Source: Climacteris rufus (lineage: Eukaryota > Chordata > Aves > Passeriformes > Climacteridae). From it: DNA of 64,000 bases. Location: positions 486,640 to 550,639 of the forward strand of contig VZRZ01004175.1 of assembly GCA_013398175.1 (NCBI GenBank), in the 5' to 3' direction. Below, piece by piece: positions 46,422-59,290 of the stretch; the stretch's first letter is position 1; every line of letters starts with the position of its first letter. A program made the translations under genes and the position numbers. The notes beneath the pieces were generated by a model. It had not been told where the DNA came from and did no database searches. It saw only the letters and a program-made list of their open reading frames with translations.

Positions 46422-47045
46422 ACAATTTTGATGCTCTGTGTTCCATGCACTGCCTGCCCTGTACTGTATCCAGTTTCAGTTAACAGAAATTTCTGTCCAT
46501 GTATTGATCATAGTTAAGGAACATAAGAGTTTGAACAAGCCCTTTGCAGGTGATCAGGAAATTAGTGGATTTTGCTGGATGGATATTTCCATGCCACCCT
46601 TTTTCCCACCAGCTGTATCAGATAGGATGGCCAGTACTGCTTCCCAAAACTAAGTCTACGGAAAACAAAATTATCCTAGCAGTTTGCCTGTTTCACTAAG
46701 CAAACACTTAAGCATTTCAGTAAAGGAGCAACAAAGTAGTCAGATATGACGATTCTTCAGAAAAACAAGAGTGAAATGACATTGGAAGATATTGGTAAAT
46801 GGTTTCACTGTTAAAAAACCACTTGGATGGTTATATGGAGTTGAGATTATGTGGCAGTAAATTTTGGTCTTAGTTCTTTTGCTGCATCTTCCTGAAAGCT
46901 TGGATCACTTACTCCCATCCCAGTAGTAAAGCAGAGACTGTTTTATTTCAAGAGAGTGTCTGCTGTTTTTTAGTTCTTCAATAAACAGACAGGAAGAACT
47001 CAATCCAGAAACTTCTAGAAGACAACATCTGCTGTGATTCCTGGG
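46422..47045. other. Unique sequence, no gene seen
   Basis: The 71-codon frame at 46438-46653 has no recognised features. No repeat was recognised. Confidence 0.5.
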
Positions 47046-47132
47046 GTGTTTTGAGCAGGGCCAGGAGTTGGAATTGATGATCCTGATGGGTCCCTTCCAA
47101 CTCAGCATATGTTATAATTCTATGGTTCTATG
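47046..47132 (+). mobile_element. CR1 3' end, about 85 bp
   Basis: GGAATTGATGATCCTGATGGGTCCCTTCCAACTCAGCATATG followed by ATAATTCTATGGTTCTATG, the 3' end of the GATCCT-ATGGGTCCC CR1 subtype in plus orientation. This is a different subtype from the copies with TTTAAGGTCCC. Confidence 0.88.
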
Positions 47133-50100
47133 CCTATTTAAGGCTTTGCCTCAAACAAAAATTCTGAGAATATTAAGAAAATCTCATGCTAGTCAATCAT
47201 TTTAACAACTTATTCTGTATCAACTGTTCTTTTACTCTTTTTATCCTTTCCTCACCCAGTTTATATTTAACCTACGTGAATCTGACTCAGAATACCTGAT
47301 TTATCAGAATGAATGAAAGTAAGTACCCAGAGAATATAATGTTAGGAAGGATCTCAAATGGTCTTTAACAATAGCTGAGATTTTATACATTAAGAATGGT
47401 ATCTTTCAGTGATCATTTATCTGGAAAAATTATATATACATTGCCCTTCGTGGTATGCATTTCATGGTTTCAATGAGCTTGGCATAGCTAGTATCTAGCA
47501 ACCTGGACCTTAGGTTTTTTGCTTTAAAATTTTAAGAATGTTATGAAGAGGATTTCTCTTGAAAATCTATGTAATGTAACCAAACGACTTAGATTGCCTT
47601 GAACACATTACCCATGGATTTATGAAAAATTCAGTAAACTTTTGGAGTAATGGACAGTAAATATTTTCTCTTGAAAATAATCTGACTCTATTGAAATATT
47701 TCTAATGGGGTTTGTCTGTCAGAATATGCTTCAAAATAAAATTGATTCACAAGTGTTGTCCTCACCAGGACAGTTTTAACTGACTTAGCTTATAATTTCA
47801 GTATTAAATTTTTCCTTAATGTATTTTAAACCAATAAGAGGAGCCATGTCTCTGTAAAGAAAAAGGTCCCACAGTTCCTCTCTGTCCCTGCTCCTGATTG
47901 TGTTCAATCTCTCCCTGCTTTGAAGCATTCAACAGAAACAGCCAGATGTTGGCTTCAAGGCATCAGCTGTTCTCTCTTGGGCTGATATTCAAAATTCCTG
48001 ATGCTGAGTTTGCTCAATCGTGTTGTAGGTCTCTTTCTGATGACATGGAGGACTTTCTGTTCAGTCCTGTAGACAAGATCATTCTGTGCAGTTCTGAAGC
48101 ATGAACAACTCCTGGAAAAGAGAGTTTAATTTAGAAATTATAGAAATGCGCTCTATTTATTTCATAGTAAAAAAAGACTATAATTCAGGGAAAAATGAAA
48201 ATTCAGTCTTAATTGAATGAATGTACATAAGAGATTTGATGTATCCCCTACTGTCTGTGATGGTATCATCATACGTTTTTTAGATTTCCTTACTGCTTTA
48301 TTATAATTATTTGGCCAAAGTCAAACAAGCTGTATGTTAGCAATCCATATTATTTTTCCTTGTATCTTCCAATTCCTCAAGACTGTGGTGGTATAACATT
48401 AAAGGTGTCCAGCTCAAACCTCCCTTCTTCCTCCCATAATACCAGCACAGATTGTCTACAATCTTCAACGCCTACACAGAAGCATCTTGTGTGGCTCATT
48501 TGAACCTTTTCAGAGTTTTTTTTTTGTGTCATCATCCCCAGTGCCATTTCCCATCATATCATCTTCTCATATCCACAAGGAAGGATCCTTGTTGCCTTAA
48601 TCAGTATCGCATTAAGGTGGTCCCTTTATATTGCCTTTGTGCAAGCTTTCCCTCAATCTGTTCAGTTCATGTCCTGGTATGGCAGAGAAAAGCAGAGAAG
48701 AAAATTCAGATAGCCCTGATTAATCAGCTTGGGCTGCTGAACACAGAGATGGTGTTAGCCCAAGCATCACTTTCAGCACAGTCTGACCCAAATGGCTGGA
48801 ACAGGACTCAGTGAAACAGAAGAGTTTTGCACAGTTTTGCATAGTTCCTTTTTTTTTTTTTTTTTTCCCCCTGTATTTCTCACCATTACAGCAAAAGGAG
48901 GGGCAGGAATATGGGGGTTCTGTCTTTTCCTCCCCCACCTTGACAGGGGTTGGTGACAGTACAATATGCTTTCTACTAGCCTTTGTTCTGATCGATAAGG
49001 TAGAACTGATTTCAACCTTATGCATATTTTCTTCATGCAGTGACAAACAGACCTGGACCATCTTCACAGAGATAACCAGTAAAGAGTGGGACCTATATTT
49101 CTCATTCACAATTTTATGTTTACATTAGTGAAATTCCATATGATGCCAGCCTAAGTAAGAACAGACAGATTTTTCCAGTCTATCGTGTTTGGAGCCCCCC
49201 CTTCGAGTTACATGCTCACAAGTTAATGGCCATTGTAACTCATCAAGACCTGCTTGTGTAGGGAAATTGTGTCCAACAGGAGCAAAGACACATTCTCATC
49301 CTGTGGCCTAGGCACAAACTGATGTAAGCAGGGCAGGGACAGAGGGTCACTGTACCACTTTAGATTGCTTAGCCTGACTAATAAATCTAACTTGCATAAT
49401 TTGTAATTTGTCAAATGAATTTATGCCACAGTAAATATTTACCATAATTTTGACAAAGTTGCAATTACATTGCTTCCTGATAGCAGCAGATTAGTTCCTG
49501 TTTACACCATGATGACCTTTGACAGCCCTTTGCCCCGGAGGAGCCCTTTGAAATTAGTGATGCTCCACACACATGCTCTTGGGATTTGTTCATGGCTGAT
49601 CTCTGTTGTTAAATTCTGTTCTGTTGCAGAGCCTACCCAGATGTACAAAGATATGTGATATTATACAAGAGCCCCCTGTTGACTTAAAATTGAGATCAGG
49701 TCTGTTATTCAAATGCAGATTTTCTCTTTCAAACTGGTGAAAGACATATACACTTATTATAGTTTCTAGTTATAATAATAGCATCCAGATAAAATACATG
49801 TTGATAATTAGTACAATGCTAAGTATTTGATTCATATGAGTTGAAAATTTAAATGCAATTAAAATTAAAAACAAATGAAAAGGTATCTGTTTGAAATAGG
49901 TACAAGAACATTATGAAAAGAGGATAATCATCGACTTTCAGTTGATGGAGGGTTTATTAGAATACTTTTCTTTCATGGATTGATAATAATGTTTGTTTTG
50001 ATTGCTTATGAGATAAAGATTACGAGTCCTAAACATTAAAAGTTTAAAAGTTTTGTATCTTGTGTGCTAAATAATTACAGTAGAGAAGTCATTAGTCATA

Positions 50101-53100
50101 TGGTTTATATAATTATTCACACAGATTTTAAAGTGCAGAATACCAGAAAAATTTAGTGTATTGTAACACCTGATTTACTGTCAGATCAACAAACTTCATA
50201 AATAAAGTTTCAGTGCATTTATTATATATATTTGCCTTGAAGCAAATTGGACAGCCTGCCTATACACACTGCAGTAATCTATTCTCTTTCTTTATACAAA
50301 CAATTAAATTAACACACATCCTCCTAGTACCTATTGAAGGAGAATAGTCATAGATTTTTGTTTTCATTGTTTTCTTTCCTTTTTATCTTAGCATGCACAT
50401 ACTTTATACTCATTTGCAGCTAATGCAGCCAACTTTGCAGTTAATTTGCTGGATATTTTTGATTTTCTAACATAAAACTCCTCATTAAATGTTTTTCACC
50501 CTTGATTAAGCACATTCAGTATAGAAATAAAATTAAATGGGGGAAAAAGAATTCCTGGCAAAGTATTTAATTAACTGTTTTTACTCTTATTATACAACGG
50601 GGACCTAAACAGACTGGAGCGTGAACAAGGAATGCAGAACAATACCCTAAAATACAAAAGTTGTGATTATTCTAGATACTTATCTGCTACTGAGCTGTCA
50701 GGAGGAATTAAGTTGAATTTCTGTTGATACTGGTAGAGACTAAAATACTTGAATTACTGTAACTGAAGAAATTATTGGCTTAAATATAAAATACCTATAT
50801 GATGTATCAGATTAAATATATCATGATACAAAGCCCTATATTGTTGCAATTTTAGTTTTTAGGCATATGTCTTGCAAAAGTAGTCACTAAAAGAATGATG
50901 AAGTGTCATTTTCTCCACATAATTAATATTCTAAATAACACTAGTGAATTTATAAGTGTAAGTATTCTTGAGCACTTATATGCAACCAAAAATAATGACC
51001 CTTCCAGCAAGTTGTATGAATAAAGAATAGACCAGTTCCTTCTATTAAGAATCCTTTTATTTTGATGTCATTATTAATTTAATTGCTAACTCCCCTATAT
51101 ATTCCATATGTGGTCTTCACTACATTCCACCTAATGAATTAGGATGAGTTATGACCGGAAGTGCCAGAAATACAAGTGTGGAAAATGTTAAAAGTCTAGC
51201 AGAAGTCATTGGACAAGTCATCTTCTAACATTTAATTATGGAAATATCTGATACTCTGACAGATGATTTTATGCACATTTATAGCTATTCTGATTATTAT
51301 GTGGAGAAATTAAAATTGAAAACAGTCCTTTTTATCCCAAGTTTAACAAATACCTTCCAATGAAGTACTGTGTCATCTTCCTGAGCTTTGGCTATCTGTT
51401 AGACTAGCAGGTGAAATCTTCACTATGGAGGCCTTGGCTTGGGGAAGTTAATATCTGAGCCAAAACCAATTTAAACCACCAGAGAGAATGCTACTGACTT
51501 CAGTGGGATCAAGGCTTTTGAGAGCAGCCTAAAGGACCCCAATGCCAGGCAGCTTACCCACAGCATCCACTGCTGTCCAGACTGGAGCTGCAGTCCTGCA
51601 GAACCATCTAGCTGGCACTCACGAGCCAGTTGGCACTGGCATTGTTAGACAGGGTAATTTTGTCAGTTTTCTTACATAGAGAATAAAAACAAATATATCA
51701 AAAACCTGCTGGATTGCTAGCTGTTTTAATATGCCTCAGGTTAGAAACTCTTTTCATTTATATAAAATCTTTGGATAGTTGGACCTTCCTGCTTTTTATT
51801 TTTGTTTAAGAGACTTGTTCTGGTCCTGTCAAATTGCTTAATGCTTAGACATAAAAATGACTTGTCAGCATACCTGAAAAAAGGCATGCTAGCCACAATT
51901 AAAATACCTGGTAACACAAACCTTTTATTAGTGAATGTTCCTGTAATCAGAACAAGATTCATATTTCTGCCTTTATAAAACCTGTCAAAAAATAGCAATA
52001 ATTTTAATTTTATAGCTGTTCTGATGAGTCTGAGGAAAAGTTCCTTAAATCCAACATTACAGAATTATTGGTGTGTGACTGGAACAAAGTAAAGAAGGTG
52101 AATTGTTCTGTAGATAAAATTATCCACCAATCTATAATTATCTATCTATAATTATCTCAAACTCTACAGTATCATAGCAAGATAAAATTACAAATCTTCT
52201 TTCTGTAAAGACTTTAGGGTTTTTAAGCATTTAAAACTTAAAGTTATACTTTGCTACAGCTTGCATCTCCTTTGGCCTATCCTCTGATTTTTTGCTGTAA
52301 TAAAATAGAGTTAAAAGGAATGCTAAAATGCAACATACAAAAGGAAAGGGAGTAAACATAGTGACAGATCTGACAAGAGCAATGGCTGTATCCAGAATTG
52401 GTAATTTAAAATATGTTGAGTGTAAATATTTTAGTAGAAGCAGTAAGGCTCCATTACAAAGCAATATACGGAAAATATATGCCATAGAAGTCCTCATAAA
52501 TTTTCAGAAAACCCAAATATGCCACTCATTTGCAACATAAAAAGTAAAAGTGATGAAAGATAATTGTATTGTAGTTAACAAGCATTAAGCAAGGATGTAG
52601 GTAGAAGACAAAGCACTATAAAATAAAGCTGTGAAAATCTTGTAATGAAGAAAATTACATAAAGGCCAATAAACTGAATAAAGCTGTCTTCCAGTGCTTA
52701 CTTCCATAATATCTATATTTTTAGGCTTTTTCTTGCTGTGCAGTGGTTTTATATATTTGGTTCAACTATGCTACAGCTGTTGTAATGCTTAAATGTGGTA
52801 AAATTTTAAAACATATCTGGCCCTGTACAGCTAGCATGCATTCCTTGTTTAATAGCATATAGCCACAGTTTACGTGTAATATAATGTATGTCCTACCTGT
52901 CTTCTTTTCTACAAATAAAACCCAGTTGTGGCACACTATATATCTAGGCATTTTATCTATCGATAAATGTTGATTTTTGCTGGGCTCTGTTTATATTGGC
53001 ACTTGTATAAAGCTGTGGGCCACAATCCAGCTAGTCCAGGGTCCAACTGCAAAGGGCTAGGTATTAAATAGTCCTTTCTGGACAACTCTTACGTGGAGAA

Positions 53101-53502
53101 CAATATTTGAAGTATTTCTCATTCATCTTCAGGTTACTGCAGGTGCAAACTGTTTCTGCTTCCTCTCTGTTTATGCATCTTGTTGAGATACTCAGTTGCA
53201 ACATTTTCATCAGTGGTTAATGAGCTACAGTGCAGCCTACTGGATTTCAGATTCCTCTTTTTCTCTCCAAAGACATTGTACTGCATTTCTGATTTTCATT
53301 TCTCATTTGTAAAAACAAGAACAAACACAGTCAGAACTATGAATGATTTAGGTGAAACTTGGATTGCCTTTTCAAATCTGCTCGAGATAAGAGAAATAAA
53401 CTTTGGGGTTTGTGTGCCTGTTTCCATTTCCCTCCTTTGTGTCTATGTGGGTTCTAAGCTACTAGAACTGCTATATTTGTATGGGCCATCTGTACATACA
53501 AC
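47133..53502. other. Long AT-rich stretch, no gene or clear repeat
   Basis: Over 6 kb of mostly unique sequence. There is an 18-base T run at 48849-48866. Frames at 48452-48814 (plus, 120 codons), 48720-49109 (minus, 129), 48811-49128 (plus, 105) and 52231-52497 (minus, 88) overlap others on the opposite strand and have no known domain. 49140-49430 ends with AATAAATC and GCCACA and might be an old LTR end, but I could not support it. 51480-51650 is less AT-rich and unassigned. Confidence 0.5.
48849..48866. repeat. Poly-T run, 18 bases
   Basis: A homopolymer followed by C5. It drives several open frames on both strands by giving lysine or phenylalanine runs. Confidence 0.9.
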
Positions 53503-53710
53503 ACCATAGAATCACTGAAAGTTTTGGATTGAAAGGGACCTTAAAGATCATCTGGTTCCACACCTTTCACTAGATTGGGTTGCTCAGAGCCCCGTCCAGC
53601 CTGGCCTTGAACGTTTCCAGGGATGGGGCATCCACAGCTTCTCTGGACAACCTGTTCCAGTGTCCTACCACCCTCACAGTGAAGAATTTCTTCCTAGTAT
53701 ATCATTAGAA
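53503..53710 (-). mobile_element. CR1 3' end, about 200 bp
   Basis: Inverted CR1 3' region, well preserved: CCATAGAATCACTGAAAG, GGGACCTTAAAGATCATCTGG, CCTGGCCTTGAACGTTTCC, CAGTGAAGAATTTCTTCC. Typical 5' truncation at about 53710. It is less diverged than most CR1 copies in the window. Confidence 0.93.
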
Positions 53711-56700
53711 CTTAGGGAAATGAATTTAAACATCTGAACAAAATGGAATCAGCAGCATGATTAAATATTAACGAAAAAGCAATATCATAAGAGAAAGAAA
53801 GGTTAAACACGAATAAAACTTTAAAATCTCCTTCCAAAAAGCCTATTTCTTTGCATGTGAAAACTGTCTAGAAGAATTTTCAAAATACTTCCTCGTTTTT
53901 AGCAGTTATGAAACAAAAATAATAGAAATACAAGTCATGGTTGAAAAACTGAAAAAAAGAAAAAGGAAGAACAAATGGATTATAGTCAATCCTTGGGTGA
54001 TAACTTATTTTGAATAGGACTTTATGTAAAGCATATCAGATAATTATCCTAAAACTAAAATATTCAATACAAGCATCAAAAAATTAAGACATGAAAAGTA
54101 AGTATAGATATTTCAGATATATAAGTTCTATTCAAGACTAGTTCTACACTCAGAAGAAAAAGTACATATAGACTAGATGAGAGTAGTTAGTCTAGTGCCA
54201 GGGTAATTATATCAGCATTCCAGAGCTATAGATGTGTTAAATACCAGTTTAAAGAAGTAGTGCTGATTAATTTTCTCATATAACTAATTATGTAGTTATG
54301 TAAATTAGTTATAATGGAAGAAATCAAAAATATCCGAACAATTTAATTAGCAAATTGTAAAGAATATTTTAACTTTAAATTAGTCTGTCTCAGAAAACTG
54401 CTTCAGCAATTGTTTGACTTCATAAAGTGTTCAGCAAATGTTTCTATAAACAGGAAAAAAAGGGTCAAGGCATTTGAAGTTGAATCAGATTGAGTAAAAA
54501 CCTGATACTTAGATTCTCTGGTCATCTCAGAGAGAAGCTTGTTGGGTAAATTCTACACAAATATGCTGAAGTCATTTACTTATAAACCCTATCAACAGGC
54601 ATGTGCTAAAATGCTATATTGTTCTAAATTAATGCCACATATAATGTTTATATAAATCCTTTGATGTTTTTTTAGCATAGACTTTTAACACAGAGCTTTA
54701 GAGACCTAGGATGCAGATGTGTCTCACCTGTTTTCGATATCAAATGACAGCAAATGACTATAATTTTTATGCTATAGCTTTATTCCCCACTTTGAACTAG
54801 AACTAATATTAGATGAAGAGACATGGTGAGCTGATTATGCTGTCCAACACTAGGATGCAGCTAGTCCTACACAGTCTGAGCAAGGTTTGAGCAACCAGCT
54901 CCTGCCCCAGACCACTCTGCTGCTAGTCCTGTGTCTGGCTTTAATGTACAGTCTTACAGGACATCCTCTTTTCCAGCCTTTGAGGCCACAGAGGGATTTC
55001 TGGCCCTGTTTCTGGGTGACATGCTGTGTATCTTTGGTAGAAGTCTGAGGCACTGTGCTGCTGCCTCACCAAATCTCAGAGAAGCCCCATAAGAACCTTC
55101 TCGAGGGCACCCATGTGTAGATATCTGTATTTCTAGTGTGCAGCCTATCCACTTACCCACTGACAACCCCTTCCCAGCACACAACACACATAATCTCCCA
55201 CTCTCAAATGTAATAAATCAATTTCATGCACTCGTTCAGTGTCTTCTGAAACTTCAGTGGCAGAGATTATTCCTTGGTTTACACTGGGAATGGTCTGCTT
55301 GAAAGGTGATGGAGGATTATGGAGTAAACAGTTTGGGTTTTTTTTAAAAGAGATGCTACTCAGCCACATCCCCTTTTGCCCACATGATTTATTTCATAGC
55401 TGGGCTGGTGTTTTCTCTCCAGAAATGAAAAGCTGGAGTGTAAGCTCACACTGGAATCTGCTGCAATTTTGAAAGTTTTCTGAGAAATTTTTCATTCTGT
55501 TGACTCTGAATTTCTGCATAAAGGTGAATTTTATGCCATGCCAATGGGCTCCAAGTCCAGTAGAATTTTTAATCATCCAAGTAACTCTAATTATATAAGT
55601 GTCTCCACTGAAATCAATATCATTCTTCACATATTTAAATTGTGCCCCTACTTAAGTGCTTTCTTGGATTCAGGCCCAAAATTCTGTCATTAGAAAATGT
55701 GTTTCTTTATATTTCAGAGAAATGTAACAATAAAGGTGTATTTCTGGAAAACTTTCACATCTCAGATGCATGCTCATTTTATAAGGTCAGGTTGAGTCAC
55801 TGAACCACATTAATAAAAATTATAAACAAACAATGTGTAATTTAATATGTCTATTGATTCCCTTTAAATAATTTGAAAATCCTGTTTTCACTACAAATGT
55901 AGACATATCTAATTAATAGTTTTTCTAGATAGTCCTGTATGAATTAAGATTAATTATAATGGAATTTTATGCAGATTTCATTTAGACCTGAACAAAATAA
56001 TACAGCTTACTGTTACTGACACTTTTGTGAACCCGAGTGAGAACTGCTGCTTGTCTGAAAGACAGAACTACAAATTACCATCTTAGAAATAAATAGCTAA
56101 AAGTAAATGGAATCTGTAATAATCAAAAGCTATTCTGATTACTGGAATGGGCAAAAAGTATACATGATACGAAGTTTGCTGCAAGAGGCTGTCTTTTTCA
56201 TTTTTACATTTTATATTTGTTCAAATTATATTGACTGAGGATCTTAAGATTGTCTTTGCAGGAAAAATTTCTGAAGACTTAAAGCATTCCCAAATAATTT
56301 TTAAAATACCAACCCAAGCACTGGGTAGAGGATTGCTACAATTTTCTCACTAATACCTTCCTATTCACCTTTAACCTCTCTCACTTCATACATTAACATC
56401 CTACATGTAATATCAAATTTTTTATACATAAGCTCTTTGCAGATATCTCTGAACTATGTTTTAAACCTTACCTGCAAGTGTGGCCTACTTTCTTAGTTTA
56501 AGCATCTGATTTTGGAACAGTTTGTTCAGACATTCATGTTGCAAAGCAATGTAATTTCATGACCTGTATGTCTACATCAATATCTATTAGTCTTCCTACC
56601 TTACTTCCAAGTGCAAATTTTTCTAGTAACTATTAATTTTTTTATTATTAAAATATGGAACATCTGCAGTCAAAATTACTTGTGTCTCAGTAGCTAATTT

Positions 56701-56814
56701 TAATTTCAGTAAATCTGAAGAACCCCTTCCTTTGCATGACATCAATGTGTTTTCCAGAATACTTTAGGATATTAAGGTCAAAAGAAATATAGAAACATAT
56801 TTCTGCTGGAAAAC
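53711..56814. other. AT-rich unique sequence, no gene seen
   Basis: An AT-rich inverted repeat lies at 54279-54313. 54840-55200 is less AT-rich, with overlapping 67- and 77-codon minus frames (54850-55187) of no known family. No gene was identified. Confidence 0.5.
54279..54313. repeat. 11-bp perfect inverted repeat (hairpin)
   Basis: TATAACTAATT at 54279-54289 pairs with AATTAGTTATA at 54303-54313 across a 13-base loop. It could form a cruciform but may be chance in AT-rich DNA. Confidence 0.6.
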
Positions 56815-56883
56815 TACCTGTCCATGACAGGGGTGTTGGAACTTAGATCCTTTTCAACCTTAATCATTCTATGATTCTATGAT
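56815..56883 (+). mobile_element. CR1 3' end, about 70 bp
   Basis: TGACAGGGGTGTTGGAACTTAG, then CTTTTCAACCTTAATCATTCTATGATTCTATGAT: the terminal bases of a plus-strand CR1. Confidence 0.9.
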
Positions 56884-58310
56884 GGTTTTATGTGTCACCA
56901 TGCTTTCTCTTAACTGTACTTGCAATCATGACATAAATGTCAATTTTATTTGATATTGCTTATGTTCCTAAAGTAATGATCATTTATTTCAATTACACTG
57001 TTGCCCTTCAATTTGTCTCTAAGTTCTCTCCAAATTTTCCTCTAATTGTTTTCTGGAAATACTGTCAAACTAACAAATTTCAATTTCTAAGAGCCCACTT
57101 ATTGGGACTTTTAATGTAGCAGTAAAATGTATGTCTCTTCCCTTCAATCTTCTGAAGTTTTTATGTTACTCTAAGTTTTTGTTATAATTAATATTAATTA
57201 TCACGGGATACTCAGGTAATTTTTTCATAACCTTGAATGAGAATTGCATGCCTCCCTAGACCATAAAAGGTAGTAAATTGAATAGTTGTCTCTTATTGCT
57301 ATCTGTAACACTAAGGAAATAGTCAATATTTCATGATTACTGTATAAATAGGAATAATTCATAAGCTAAAAGTAAAAACTGGTTTTGTCTCTTTAGCTTC
57401 ACAGTATTTTTAATAAATTCATTAACAATTATAGGGAAACATATGTTCACATGTATTAATGTAATTTTGTACTGTGTCCATATCTAAAATATTTTTCTTT
57501 TCAGTATTTTATTAATTTCACCTAGTATATTCCTTATTACTAATTTAACATTAATCTTATTTGTACATCTTGGTAATTTGATCTGGATGAATTAAAATTG
57601 ATATATCTGCAAATTCTAAAATAATAGATTTTTAACATGATTCCTCGTATTTGTAGTGTCACCACTAATACTATTTTGCTTATGCTCTCAAGATGTGACA
57701 CTATATGGAGGAATGACCTTCAATACTTACAGTAAATTGAGGTATGCTGTGCTATAAATGCCTAATGAGGAAGGATTATGCAGAGATATTAACAGACTGA
57801 CAAGATCTTATCTTATAGCTGCACACACATTTCTTGAAAGCAGGGAAGGCAATTTACCCTCCACTGTGACTATTTATTAACTTTTTAATTGTCTTGGACT
57901 ATTTCTGTACAAGAAACCATTAAATAATTGTGAAAAAGAAAGAATGTGCATGGTAGGTGAGAGCATCTGTGTTGTTAATTTCTAAGTAAATAAATATCAC
58001 CTATTCGAACATAATTTCAAACACCTGCTCAAGAGCAATTTACACTAATATTATATTCTTGGTCAGTTACTTTTTAAGCAGTTGTTGGACTGGATTACTG
58101 AGAAGGACAAAGCAGCAATTTCTAGTCACAGCTGCTCAAGTTTTTGGTAAGAATACTTAGAAATGGGCATAAAGATTTGATTCTCCAGAAATAAATTTTG
58201 TCTTTGAATGAAAAAAATATAGCTTTTGAGAAAAAAAACTTCATTAAAAATAGTAGGTTCTCCTGTTTTGTTTCAGTGGGTGCAAAAGAATCTTCTATAA
58301 TAAAGCTGGT
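56884..58310. other. AT-rich unique sequence, no gene seen
   Basis: Includes an 18-bp perfect AT palindrome at 57184-57201. No gene or repeat was recognised. Confidence 0.55.
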
Positions 58311-59290
58311 ATCACAATGTCACAGATGGAACGGCTTCACTCATAAGAGATAAGCAACAATATATTTATTGATATAAAACAGTGATTTAACCAAGTTTGA
58401 TAGTAAAAGTGGCAGTGGTTTAACAAGATTCATTGGCAAAGGCAAATTTGATTACTTGTTGTATAGATGATAAAAACAGATGATAAAATCAGACAAAATT
58501 ATCAGGGAGATCTACCTTTTTATTCAGGAAGGATGCCCTTGAACTCTAAACTCCTTCTCAAAGAGGACTTAATGTGCAACTGGATCCTCTACTAGTCCCA
58601 AACATGGTCAATGTTTATGTCTAAAGGTTTATATGTGCACAATCAATCACTTATATCACTTAGATAAGATTTCAAATTTTAGCATGCTATGAAACACTTT
58701 CCAAGGATCTGTTGCAGCAAGGAGTGTCTCAAACTTGAGGAGTAACCTTGAAAGGTGTCCCTACTAAAGGAGGACATCCTGGTGTGCATCCACTGCCATG
58801 CAAGAGAGCTCAACTCTTTATAGAGGAAGATAATTGAATTACAGCCAAATTTGGATGCTGACCACAGAAGTTAATTTCTACCAAACTTGGCTTGAGCCAG
58901 ATCTTGACCAGCACTATTTTTGGGTATCATGAAGGAGATCAGATTAGCTTTTTGTCTACTGTGTTGTTATCTGTCTCACTGAAATACACTATGAGTCTGA
59001 TGCATGCATCACAATTGACATAGGTGGTAATCACTTGAGAAGAATTATGGGAAATTAAGTTCAGGTTGTGAGGCAGCACATCGTCACCCACAAGAAAGGG
59101 TTTTTGAAATGTATGTGTGAAAAGTAGTTTGAAGTATACACTCTGAATAAAAAGTAAGGAATCAGAAACATAAATTTTATGCCTGAAGCAACGCTCATGG
59201 AAATCAGCTCCCTGTGACAGATTTGGTTTAAGACCTTGTAAAACAAAACTAAATTCTTACATTCCATTATACTGTGGAAGTACAAGGAAC
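58311..59290. mobile_element. Possible unclassified retroelement remnant
   Basis: The texture differs from the flanks: many moderately GC words, inverted AATAAA-like ATTTATTGAT near 58364, and the 8-base word ATCACAAT at both 58311-58318 and 59008-59015. The 58500-59260 part looks like a diverged retroviral LTR or internal segment, but I cannot name a family, and the repeated 8-mer is not at TG...CA ends. It could also be unique DNA. Confidence 0.25.

Noticed and set aside
48452..49128. Four frames of 87-129 codons around a poly-T run
   Set aside because: They overlap on both strands and are propped open by an 18-base homopolymer; no domain or splice structure was recognisable.
49140..49430. 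Possible LTR end (AATAAATC near 49379 and terminal GCCACA)
   Set aside because: No matching TG start or target duplication could be found and no second copy is present in the window.
52131..52158. Short tandem TCTATAATTATC repeat
   Set aside because: Only two units, too short to be more than a simple sequence slip.
57184..57201. 18-bp perfect palindrome of A and T
   Set aside because: Made only of A and T in a very AT-rich stretch, where such palindromes arise readily by chance.
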